Source: Lethocerus indicus (lineage: Eukaryota > Arthropoda > Insecta > Hemiptera > Belostomatidae). From it: a stretch of 64,000 nt of DNA. The stretch lies in contig JACDQD010000009.1 of assembly GCA_019843655.1 (NCBI GenBank), forward strand, positions 4,053,204 through 4,117,203. Reading direction: 5' to 3'. The notes beneath the pieces were generated by a model. That model searched no databases. It saw only the letters and a program-made list of their open reading frames with translations, and was not told the DNA's origin. Made by a program: the position numbers and the translations under genes. Shown in pieces: positions 49,880 through 60,301 of the stretch (position 1 is its first letter; each line of letters starts with the position of its first letter).

Positions 49880-50401
49880 CTCCCGCGGAATACATTACAC
49901 CGGTTCAGCCTTCACCTACATAGGCCCGTGCGATAACTAATGAACCGGGTGATAAAATCGAGATAATTTTAGACTTATCTTCCGGCTCTCCATTAATAGC
50001 TCCCGATCTAATCTGGTCTCCTACCTGCGCGAGGTGTTATATAGGCAAGGGAGGACTTGGTTTAATTGAACCCGCCTCGTCATTGTTGATGCCGTTCCAG
50101 TTTAAACATCATTAGCACTATTAGTCTCCTGGCCCATAGAACCGTATGTTCTTTCTTCAATCCCAAAGTCCAACAAGTAATTAAGCATTACAATATGTAA
50201 ACTGAAGTGCCAACCGGCGTATTTTGGGGGCATGTATTATTAAACAAATAAATTTTACTACGAAAGAGAGATAATGTGCGTACCTTGTAAACGCGGAATA
50301 ATGCAAATTTGCAACCTTTTGGCTACCGTAAACTCATTTTTCGATTTTGAATCAGATTTATATCCCCCTCCACCTACTGAATTCCGAGAAGGAGGGTGGG
50401 G

Positions 50402-50583
50402 GCTAATGCACTTTGAGGCCTACTGGAGAAATTAAATTACCCGGGGAGTTTCTCCCAGACGTGAAACAGACAAAGGGACCCACCATGCTAATGCACGGCT
50501 AATTGTCTCTCATTTGCTTCTCAAATTATCAATAACCGACGGCTGGCTTTAGCCAAAGGGAGTTTAATTTATGACATTATAGT
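50402..50583. promoter_or_regulatory. Candidate conserved non-coding / regulatory element
   Basis: The 10-mer GCTAATGCAC occurs exactly at 50402-50411 and 50487-50496. Also present are a homeodomain-like CTAATTG (about 50499), a GGCT..AGCC inverted repeat (50531-50544) and a GGGAG/CTCCC pair near 50445-50457. The block is of balanced composition, without simple repeats or open frames, and looks like typical enhancer sequence. No activity is shown; conservation would need to be tested. Confidence 0.3.
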
Positions 50584-51412
50584 TATTTTTTTTTATTTCG
50601 ATGACATAATTTATGTAATTATGAAGTTACTCTGTGGTTCAGCTGTCTGTGGCATATCTCACATACTTGAAGGCTCCACTTGTCTGTTTTAAGCTAGAAC
50701 GCTTTTATCTTCTCGCCATAGTTAATATTCTATCCCATGAAGTGAGACCAATTAGACAAACCTCAAGGGATCGAATGCGGTTACTTTGGACCTCGTGTTT
50801 CAATTAGCTGTCAGAATTTATGTAGAATATATGCCAGGTATAAGTTTTCACAGTGATTTCCTCGTATTTTGAAGTTGTCCCTTTCACGTTCGAAATGAAG
50901 GCACTGAAGACTGTATATAATAAATGTCGTTTGAACATCATGTTGGGGGGGTTGGTTCTCGGGAAGATGTTCACTGTAATAATAAGGGTGACCGCGGCCG
51001 TATCGTTATTGTCCATCGGCGATTCCGTCGTCGGCCTCCCTATCCCGGTTCCTCCCCCCGGGTCTAGACGGCAACCTGTTGAACGGGGGAAAGAGGCAGC
51101 CCCCCGTGCGGATCTAATCAAGGCGGCGACGGCGTCTCGAGAGATCGGGACCGAGGGCCACATTAATAGGGTAAGGCGAACGGGGGGGGGGAGGAGATAA
51201 CGCTCCCCGTATTGTAATAGCCCGGCTGTGTGTTCCCTCAGAGATAGCGGCATTACTTCCACCCTCGGCCCGCGCTTTGCCCCAACCACTACCGGAAAAT
51301 GTCGCTTCCCCGTTTCATAAATTTACTTTCGAGAACCCGGCGTTTACAAATTCTGAAAAATTACCGGCTTAATTTTTTTTTCTTGGGGTACCAAATTATT
51401 ATAAATTTGAAG
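50584..51412. other. Non-coding stretch, nothing recognised
   Basis: The minus-strand frame at 50804-51289 (161 aa) and a plus-strand frame at 50853-51200 (115 aa) overlap almost completely, mostly inside a GC islet (50990-51340) with a G10 run (51182-51191). Neither has a recognised domain, so they appear to reflect low stop-codon density. Confidence 0.45.
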
Positions 51413-51796
51413 TCGCAGCTACAATTTTCTAATTACATTTAGTGACAGTGAACGTACTTTTTATGCTCCTGCCCTTACTAGGTAGTGGGGAAATCACGTG
51501 GTCTTTTCCCCTTAAGGCGGCACTCGGGATTTTCGAAGGTATCGCGAGGAGAGCTATTGAATTAAATGATTGGAGTGATGGAATAGTTTGGAACGGAAGG
51601 ATTTATATCCGTTCGTGAAAGAATTGTGTGGTGCATAAAGGATTATGTATTGCAATAATTTTTATTTGTAGGAGGGCTTGGTTGATCACCACAATTCTTT
51701 TAGGTCCAGTTCTGTTTCACAATATTGTCCTAAGTTAGTAATTTGCGCGTGAGTAATAGTTGTGATTAGTTGTCGTTTCGGTTCAGTACGTTTGAG
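51413..51796 (+). repeat. R1 dispersed repeat, copy 2 (unidentified element)
   Basis: Aligned with 5791-6340 in the same orientation. This copy is shorter, mainly from deletions after AGTGACAGTG and in the section following GGATTATG. It lacks the second arm of the inverted repeat found in copy 1. Shared landmarks are CTACAATTTT, AGTGACAGTG, GCTCCTGCCCTTACT, GGGATTTTCG, GATAGTTTGGAA, GGAAGGATTTATA, GGATTATG and GTCGTTTCG. No protein-coding remnant was recognised. Confidence 0.75.
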
Positions 51797-53130
51797 CCTT
51801 CTTGTTGCATCGACTATTTTCCTCATGCTAGTTTGAGTTCTAAAAACCACATCCTAACCCTGATCCTGCTCCAGGAAACTACCGGTTGTTCAGTATTTAA
51901 TTTTTAACACATATTACTGACTGCTCGTCACTATTAATTTAAGATACCTGTTGGAGGTCCGCGAAAGTTTGGAATATCATTCTTGTGACCTTCAGTCTCG
52001 ATTCGCCGAATTGGTCCTATGCTAAATCGATGGATCATTCTGTGTACACTGTTAATGTCGGTAGATCCGATTGGATAAAAATTTATCATAAAACCATAAC
52101 CAGAAGATATGTCTTTTAACTTCAGAATGTTGTTTAGTCCACCTCCCATGGTCTTCCAGCAGCTTTTAATGTGATCGGCTGGTCTCTCTCTTGAAGAGGA
52201 GGTTTGTGAGAGTAAAATAATATTGTTCCTCTTTCGCTGTTCGATAGTCCGCCTATCGAAGGTCTCAGACCTCAATAACTTCTCGTGAGCCTTCCCACCC
52301 TTCTACCTAGATATTTCCATCGGCGAATCGAAAGTTCTAAACGTGAGCTAAAATTACCTGAAATTTAATTATTGCCTACTTCTAGCGTTTTCGTTAATTT
52401 TGAATGTATCACTCCACGGGAATTAAATGTTTTACTCGCGACTGGCCTATCCTGTGAATTAACATAAAACAATCAGGGACTGGACCAACAAATGACAGAG
52501 TTGATAAGTCGCTGTCTATCCAACAGTACTGCCAGTTAAAATAAATTTTTATCCTTAACTTTTTCAATTAAACCGCCGTCTTAAAGCGCATACCTTTTAT
52601 GGCGGCAACCCTTCGACATTCGAATATTATGCGATATCCCCGACACGAGCCCTGTAATCCCCGTATTGTTCACAATTAGTTCAGATTTAATATGACGATA
52701 TTTGAATGTAAATAGTGAAAAAGGGTGTTATTATTTGTAACTGATACTGCTGGATATACACGCTCTTCACAGCCCTTGTAATAATTTGATATAGGAACTA
52801 ATTGTGCATTGAAAAGGGAAATTTATATGTTGTGTCCATTGTGAGGTGAGATCCAATTAGCCGCATGACTTAACTAATAGTGGCGAACGAATCATATAAT
52901 TGGTTGTTATAAATTATGTCCGTTCAGTGAGCACTGTGCATTGAATTTGTTCTCTGATTATATTTATTGCGAAAAAACGAACTCTTATATTAACACTATG
53001 GTTATGTGTGCTGGCCAAATGGGTCTACACATCCGGCAGAGTTAACATAGGCTAAGAATTGTGTTAGAAAGAAACTGTTTTTTTTTCGTTTAAATATAAA
53101 TGAGTGATTAATTAAATATTCTACTTGTAG
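51797..53130. other. Non-coding stretch upstream of the candidate exon
   Basis: AT-rich. The 51934-52275 minus-strand frame (113 aa) has no recognisable domain. The last 30 bp form the pyrimidine tract and AG of the acceptor at 53121-53130. Confidence 0.45.
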
Positions 53131-53220
53131 ATGTCCAAGAGCTGCCCTCGTTCCAATGCTTCGGCCACTCAAATCGTTCAGGATTTCATGATCTGGATGA
53201 CACGTGCAATTCATGCCGAC
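53131..53220 (+). CDS. Candidate 90-nt internal exon of an unknown gene
   Basis: A plus-strand acceptor (TTCTACTTGTAG, ending at 53130, with a TGATTAAT branch-like word upstream) and a strong donor (GAC|GTAAGA at 53221) enclose exactly 90 nt. That is a multiple of three, so the exon could be skipped without shifting frame. Two plus-strand frames are open. One begins at an ATG immediately after the acceptor and gives 30 residues starting MSKSCPRSNASATQIVQDF. The other has the Cys pattern ..FQCFGHSN..TCNSC. I recognise neither. The minus strand is also open over the interval (53002-53214), which weakens the coding argument. It could be a coding, UTR or lncRNA exon, or chance. Confidence 0.3.
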
Positions 53221-53832
53221 GTAAGAAAATACCTACCTTCAAACGGGGGCATTATTAATTAATAGTATTTAATTGTTTAATATACGTGGCAGCTGAATCT
53301 ATAAGGCATATATTATTCAGAACGTTTAAAATGCATGAACTAATCTGTCGTTTGTTTCAATCTCACTAATAATATGCAGAATGTCCGAGCCGTTTATTTT
53401 CTTTAAAGAAATCGGACAGATCACTTCATTTCTATACTTTCAGTACTAATATCGCATGGGTTTCATTATTTTCGTATGTCATTGCCTTTACAAAAAAACG
53501 TAATGAATGGCTGGAACATTAACCTAATATTATCGCTACGATTTCATAGTAGAGCTGCATACATCTAACCGCATCTGATTAGTATGCCCGTTCTATGGTC
53601 AGAAGTTAAATATCTGTTTAAATGTGTTTTTCGATGATATGTGCTGCGCTTCGTCTGATTTTCGGTCTGTTATCGCTTGTTGGGTAAGTACAGTACTAAC
53701 GCTTGTCGTTCGGCGGTGAAGGACCCCGCAAGGAGAATACAGTCCCTGTTAGGTTCACAAGCGAAAGAGGACGGAAAATCACGCGAGTGCCAAAGTTAAT
53801 CAATTTTTTCGTGATTTTCGTTTGCAGACATT
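53221..53832. other. Non-coding stretch, nothing recognised
   Basis: AT-rich, with a donor-like TTGG|GTAAGT near 53685 that has no clear upstream acceptor. The frame at 53703-53936 (+, 77 aa) runs through the hairpin that follows and has no motif. Confidence 0.45.
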
Positions 53833-53886
53833 TAAAAAATCCGATACCGCAAATGAACAAAAATTACTGTAGTATCGGATTTTTTA
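53833..53886. repeat. Perfect 15-bp stem hairpin with 24-nt loop
   Basis: The A-rich arm 53833-53847 (ending CCGATAC) is exactly complementary to 53872-53886 (starting GTATCGG). The length and perfection stand out from the AT-rich background. The stem ends in a T run on the plus strand, but a bacterial-type terminator is not expected in this genome. It may be a foldback remnant or a small structured RNA. Confidence 0.75.
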
Positions 53887-54194
53887 GCAACATATTCATA
53901 CTTCGGTTCCATTTCACCGAAAGGTTAATAATCTAATATTTAATTTCAGTCAGTCATGAACCCACGATAATTTATTTTCCGACGAACGAAAATTTATACC
54001 CGATCATATTTCCAGATATTAAGTCGCATCCGTTTTCTGGCCGAGCGTTCACAATGGGCGTCGTCGTCTGATGGTGTACGGGTGGGGGTGGGGGTATTTT
54101 AAATCGATATTATTCCCATAAAGTCGGGACTCTTGCCCTTGGTTTTAATAAGTGTCAAGTCACGTTATAAGTCAAGTCAAGGCGGCCGAAAAGA
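53887..54194. other. Non-coding stretch with G-rich segment
   Basis: AT-rich, then a G-rich stretch with three long G runs at 54080-54094 that falls just short of a canonical four-run quadruplex unless a long run is split. Confidence 0.45.
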
Positions 54195-54210
54195 GGGTGG
54201 GTGGGAGGGG
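54195..54210 (+). other. Tight canonical G-quadruplex motif
   Basis: G runs at 54195-54197, 54199-54201, 54203-54205 and 54207-54210, all with single-base loops, followed by a C-rich stretch (54217-54228). The C-rich stretch could pair with it as a hairpin or form an i-motif on the same strand. Confidence 0.85.
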
Positions 54211-54409
54211 CGGCCGCCCCCGCCCCCCGCGAATAGCCGAGTATCGATCCCCCTCACGACGGGGGGCGGTTTCCGAAGAAATAAACCTTAAGCTTCACGG
54301 TTATGGTGGCCGCCCAGAAACCACACGGTCGGTAGCGCGGGGGCGTATATTTATTCATTAGGCATTGTAAACACCTGGGCGGCCGTTTGTCCGGGTCGGT
54401 TAGGCGAGA

Positions 54410-54434
54410 GGGGGTACGGAGGGAGGGGCGGGGG
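54410..54434 (+). other. Canonical G-quadruplex motif
   Basis: G runs at 54410-54414, 54421-54423, 54425-54428 and 54430-54434 have loops of 6, 1 and 1 nt. It is the second quadruplex motif in the 54060-54640 GC islet. Confidence 0.75.
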
Positions 54435-57254
54435 TAATGGTTACCGTGGCCCGGCTACCGGGGGGTTTAGTCGATAAGGAAAGGTCGCCACCCTGCTAAA
54501 TATATGCCGCCGACGCCACTGTCTGTCTAGCTCCCTTTTCCCCTCTTTCCCTTAATGCGTCTGTCACTCCATTAGTGCCCCCCCCCCTACACTCACCCTC
54601 CTACCCTATACCCTTTTCATCGTCTTGACCGAAGGCTTGGGACTGATACCATCCCCTTTTTTACTTTTACTCTCGTTGGTCTAAATTAAAAAAAATCCTC
54701 TAGTCTCTAGGCCTGACATTATATTTGTCAAGTTGTGAGTTGAGAAATTTAGTCCATAAATTATTTTATATATTAATTTGTTACACTCAGGGTTTATAAA
54801 GAAAAATTACTCGAAAACATTCTTGATTTTTTTTTTGTTATCGAAGTGCAAATGTTGATCCTGTAAGACTCGTCAATTTGCGACATCCCTCGGACGTCAC
54901 AGTGTAAAAACTTATTTTGGATTTTTCTTACAACAAAATTTGGTTAACCTTTATTTCGCTTTTTCGTCCATAACGTTTAAATTATAACTGGTGCGATAAT
55001 AGAATATGATATGGAAATAATGCCCGTTTATTAGGCGGGGGGGGGTACTTGACTTAGTCTGCGTACCGCAAAACGTGTTTTTTGGCCCGTCACTCAAGTA
55101 CGGCTTACGACCGAAGCTACCTGTCAGCCGTGAAGTGACCGAATTAAAAGCTCGACTTAAAAGCAACCCCTCCCCTATAAATACCTCTCCCCGGTCTTCC
55201 TTTAAGCCGGCCGATCGCAATATTCCGCCATTATCTCTTGAGCGTAGAAAGTCATTTCTTATTTTCCGGACCGTCCCTTTCGTGAGATCGCTCCTCCTTG
55301 AAAAAATTGACTGGCTGGCTTTTTTTGTCTCCGTTCTTTTTTAGTTTTTAAAATGAAGCCGAGCAAAAGGGAAAAGCGCTATGAGCTTTCAACCCTTGGG
55401 GCATGTGCATTGATGATATTAACCTTAAAAAAAATTTCAATGCCCATTGCATTTCTTAAATATTTGAAAATTTAATGTTGATAGTTCGATATCTGATTTT
55501 CTATTTTTATAATTAATATAAAATAATATATAATTATATTCTATACTTATAAATTCCTGTTTCTCTAGTATTATCTTAAACATTGAAGTTTCGTCGGGAC
55601 GATATTGTTCTTAATAACCCGATATATATTGTCAAACTAGTTGGATATTTGAATCAACGATCATACATACCACGCCATGTATAATGTAAATCGTTAAGGG
55701 ATGTAATTCTTGTTTCGATTATGTCGTAAATAATATTGCATAGGTCAGGAGGTAGTGGAACACCATCAGCACCGGTGCAAAACAATCATTTAATACTGAT
55801 ATCGTGAGTTTTGCTATTCAAGAAGTAATTTGAGTCCTCCGTTACGCCCGAACGTTTTCCATTTAATTGCAAATGTAACTGACTGGTGGACGCAGAAAGA
55901 AAACGCGTTCGGCTAATAGCCTCGATCTTGATCGCGGTTCTGGCTCGGTGGAAAAAAAAGGAAAATAAAGCCATCCATTCACTTTGTGAGTTCGTCGGCT
56001 GGCTATTATTAATGGGCCGTAGTACAATTATAGACTGGGCGATTCGGGCGGGCCGCGACGTTTACCCGGCCCTGTAAAGAGCCGTTCGCAGATCTCCGGA
56101 AAAACGACCGATTTTTATCATCCGAGCCCACGCAATCTCCGTTTCCGCAATTATTGCACGCATTTTTTTGATTCGGTCAAATTGCTGTTTGAATCGGATT
56201 ATTACGCGTTATTACCGGCAGATAAGTTTGTTTGTTTTTTGTGCGGACATTGGTGCCCGATTATTTTATTCGTTCGAGGCGTAGAAAAACTTGAGCCATC
56301 TGAACAGCAAATGTTTGCCTTTTCAGTGTCCAATTTCTGCTTCGTTCTATATTAAAAATGTTGTAATTTTATTCTTTCGGATATTGTTATTTCTTATTAG
56401 TGTACAGAAAGTAGCGTCAAGAAAGTTTTGGGGCAAACTTGGGACATGCTGAAGTTTCCGTTGGAACCTCCACATAATGTGAATTTATTTATTTGCTTAT
56501 ATAGCGCAATTGGCAAATTGCAAACACAAGAATTGGTTTATACGCAAGAAAAAGTAGTAGTTTGTGTTTGCAGAACTTAATTCCTTCCTTTAACATAAAA
56601 GACGAATGAGGTTATTATATCGTTATTAGCTCCTTTAATATGATTAAGTATTATAATCATATAAGTGATAACTAAATGCGCTGTGACCCTTTTTTTAATT
56701 TTGTAATTTCTAAAAATTGTCACCGGAAGCTAATTACCGGGGCTTTCGGCCCTGTGTTTTTGTGTGAGTGTGCTAGATTTATGAATGGTGGTATGGGCTA
56801 TGGGTGGGGGAGTTCTCCGAGTACAGAATGAGTGTCGTGTGTGTTATCGGGAAGGTAGCACGCAGGCCGTGCCCATTCACCGTTGTTCCGCCTTCACTTC
56901 ACCCCGGTGCCTTTTTATTATGCGCTCGCATCGCTCATACTTGTCCCGCGTGTCTGCGTCTGTGTGTGTCACCGCCCCGAAGCCGAACGACGCTTATATG
57001 CGGCTGGCCCCATTCTTAAATGAGCGGCCGGCACCGGGGGGACGCGTGCGTGCTCTAACCTGCCGACGACCCTTACCCTGTAAACACACGGAGGGACCGG
57101 TTCGGAGAAAAACGCGCCGGGAATATCTGGGCATGCCGGTGCATTCATTACTGGGCAGGTTAAAAAAAATTAGGATTCGAACGGCACTAAGATAAGATTT
57201 CAGAGGGACTACAGGGTTCCCTAGACTTGACAAACTTGAGGACACGTAAGATCC
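54435..57254. other. Non-coding stretch, nothing recognised
   Basis: CpG-richer at 54435-54640, 55150-55320, 55870-56110 and 56740-57170, otherwise AT-rich. A TATA-like CCTATAAATACC lies near 55176. The frame at 56785-57195 (+, 136 aa) is Arg/Cys-rich and overlaps two other frames, with no recognised domain. Confidence 0.45.
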
Positions 57255-57400
57255 TAGCTTTCTGGATCTTTGGTTTGTATCTTTTGCTAGGCCATCTTCA
57301 GTAGATGTTCATATCAGTAGTAGTGACTCACAATGGCACATTGGATGTTTGAGGGGTATCCTGTTTGCAGGGTCACTTCACTTATACTGTGGAGGTTGTT
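57255..57400 (-). repeat. R2 dispersed repeat, copy D
   Basis: Aligned with copy B in the same orientation. Landmarks are GGTTTG..TCTTTTGCTAG, then GCCATCTTCAGTAG, then GTGACTC..AATGGCAC..TGGATGTTT..ATCCT and GGGTCACTTCAC. The stem between CTAG and GCCATCTTCAG is deleted here, so the hammerhead-like core is lost. Confidence 0.6.
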
Positions 57401-60301
57401 TTGTTTCTCCCGTTTAAACTAAATAACAAAATACTATACGAATTAAATTGTCAGATTCACATGCGATAATGTTTTAATGTTCACATGTTTCACATGTGTT
57501 TTTATTTGTTTTTACCGTAATTCTTATCTACTAGCGCACACTTAAAGGCGTGATATTTGTCAAGGCCGTAAATTCGAATTATTTCTTTGCTTTGGGGGGG
57601 GGAGGGGTAGATCCTACATTATTCTTTCGGCCATGAATATCATAAACAGAAAATGCTAGCGCGACTGGAACTGGTCCAAAATAAAAATTTTGGCATATAT
57701 GCCAACTTACTCCGAGTAGTACATTAGCGACCGTTACTTTGTTTTTTAATGCGCCTTCGAAATCGTTTGGTGCCGACTGTCCCCTTTGATATGATGGCCC
57801 GTTGGCCGATTTATGACCGAACCCCCCATAACAAAGTTTTATTAATGCAAAATGTTTCTTCGCGAATGTAGTCTCTAAATTTACATACATGTGTAAACAA
57901 GCCGAAGCTTTAAAAACTTGAATGCTTGTAAAGAAGGTATGATTTTTCTCAGTATTTTTCATTTTTTGATTTATAAATAAGACTGAGATTATATATAGAT
58001 CAATAACAAGGATGTATATAACTAGGAATTTCCAAATATCCTTCCTAAAATATCTGAGATTGCCAGTTCAATGGACCTCGGTAAAACCAAGTGTGGATGC
58101 TTAGAGCATGGATTACGGAATGCACTTACTCCGTTAAGCCCCATGGTGGGGAGGCATGGACTTTATAGGCAAAAAAGGAGTGCAGCTCCCTTGTTCTTTC
58201 TCCGGGTCCAGGCACCGCACTGTCGCGCGCTCCTTTACGAGTTGTTTCCACTCGTTTATATTTGAAAGAGTAAAAAGAAACGAGCCGTGTTTACATCAGT
58301 ACAAACATTTAATTTACGATTCAAATCAGAAATATATTTGCGGAGCAATGCAAGATACCGAAAACCGTTATTGTGATTTTGTTTCTGTATCAGAATTTAA
58401 GCAAATAATACTTTCTTCAACTTGTAAAGATAATTAACTATATTTGCCTCATAAATTGGTATTGTGTTTGGCAAGGATTACCAAATATTTGGATAGGTCG
58501 GTTTCAGGGTTTCGCTAAATTACCCATATAGTTTATAGCGGGAGCGCTCCGTGCATTGATCTGTTGTACTTCGGAAGCATTTATCGCTGCAACGCTTATA
58601 ACTGTTTTTTTAGTGCAGTCGTATTTTTTTATTTGACAATAAATTTTTCGATCAGTATTTTTTTGGAATCGAAACGTGCGCGTATGGGAAAATGCGGTAG
58701 AACACTCGATTCGAGTGGGACTGAATTTATCCGCCGCTTTACTCTCGTACACAAATTGGGTCAACAGCCGGGCGTTGCCCGGGACAAATTCGACCTTAAA
58801 CGAGCTCTCTTCTCCTCCGAGAGGCAACCGACAATTAGACGACGGGTCGTATTTTTAATGTCGACAAATTGGAAATAGTTTATTGGACGCTATGAACACA
58901 TTCCTTTATTTCAGTGCGAATGATTTATCCAACTTTTCTTTACGGCACTTGTTATTAAGGTCATCACTAGTCCGATGTTCCCACTCCTCCTGCTCGTTGG
59001 TTCTCTCGCTTGTTTTTCTAGTTATTATTATTTTCTAGTGATTATTAGTTACCGAGGTACTTAATCATGAAGCATCCCGTCATCACCATTACTACAGTAG
59101 TAAAGAAAACACCAGACGAAACAAGGAAGAAGGTTTTCTAAATTATGATGAGAGTCCATGGTCTTAAATGAAGCAACTTCTGTTTTTGACAATTTGTCGT
59201 TTAATTCAGTTCCTTAATGTTTCGAAAATACAACCATGTGTTAGTGAAATACGACGACAGGAGTGGACAAATTTCCTTGAAATGACCCATGATTTTATAC
59301 AGTATTCGGAGAATTTTGCCGACCGGAAACACCAATTAAACAAATACTGACTAGCAGTATCTGGACGGGCCATCTTGATATACGGGCTGTGTAATGCCCC
59401 CGGCGGGTTTATTGGACATTAGGACGGCGGTGCAGTGCGGCTCGGCCGCCAGCCCAATGACGTTTAAATGCAATTGATTGACCCATAAATCTAAAGATAT
59501 TAGTAGGTTTTAATCTAGTAGTGGAGTCCACTCAACGGACAGAGTCCCCGTTCCCTGTGGTACATCGAAAAGGTCCCGCCGACAGACTGAGTCCTCCAAT
59601 AATGTCGTCTTAATGGCCACCACTCGATGTATAACCAATTTACACGAAAATTAAAAGAAACATCCGGCAGAGCCGCTTCTTTTTACAATACTATGATTGT
59701 TTGTTACATAGCTGATGCGTAGAATTGAAGAAGATTTCATGCTGTCGAACAATATTTCGCGTCGAACCAACGAAGATGGACATGCAGGTCAAATGGAAAA
59801 TTAAGGCATACTGTCGGGGAAGTTTCGTTGAATATTTAGCTTGCATTAATGCATTCTCGATTGAACGGCCAAAATAGGCGGGCCCACGCGCTCTTTCCAA
59901 TTTCGCCCGTACTCCATTTTACACATCTTTGACCGTAGTGAACATTTATTGTAAACTAACAACGATATATTGGAGTAGAAAAGTCTGGGTTAACCCTTTG
60001 CGGAGGAGCGGACGCTGTGAACGACAGGTATTGAAGAATATTGGAAAGTTAATCTTTATAAAAAGCAAAACCATTTAAATTTAAATTCACGAAAAATAAT
60101 TAGGCTGTAATACATAAAAGTTGAAAAATCTTGGGTGGCTATTTGCCAACGCTCGTCCGCAAAAGTTTGAAATCGTTTCAAATCGTTCCTACCTTGACTG
60201 GTAGGACATTCCGAACCTTCGCCACCTTTCAGAGTATCGATATACGGTACCTTTAAATTATACACCAGCGTGCGCGACGCCAGTGTTCGGTCGGGGAAGG
60301 G
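57401..60301. other. Non-coding stretch, nothing recognised
   Basis: AT-rich with small GC patches (about 58140-58220, 59380-59470) and a G9 run at 57594-57602. Frames at 57579-57962 (minus, 127 aa), 58504-58827 (minus) and 58564-58878 (plus) carry no recognised domain; the last two overlap. Confidence 0.45.

Noticed and set aside
50804..51289. 161-aa open frame on the minus strand
   Set aside because: Fully overlapped by a 115-aa plus-strand frame in a GC islet; no recognised motif on either strand.
56785..57195. 136-aa Arg/Cys-rich open frame on the plus strand
   Set aside because: CpG-rich islet with three overlapping open frames; the Cys spacing does not match a domain I know.
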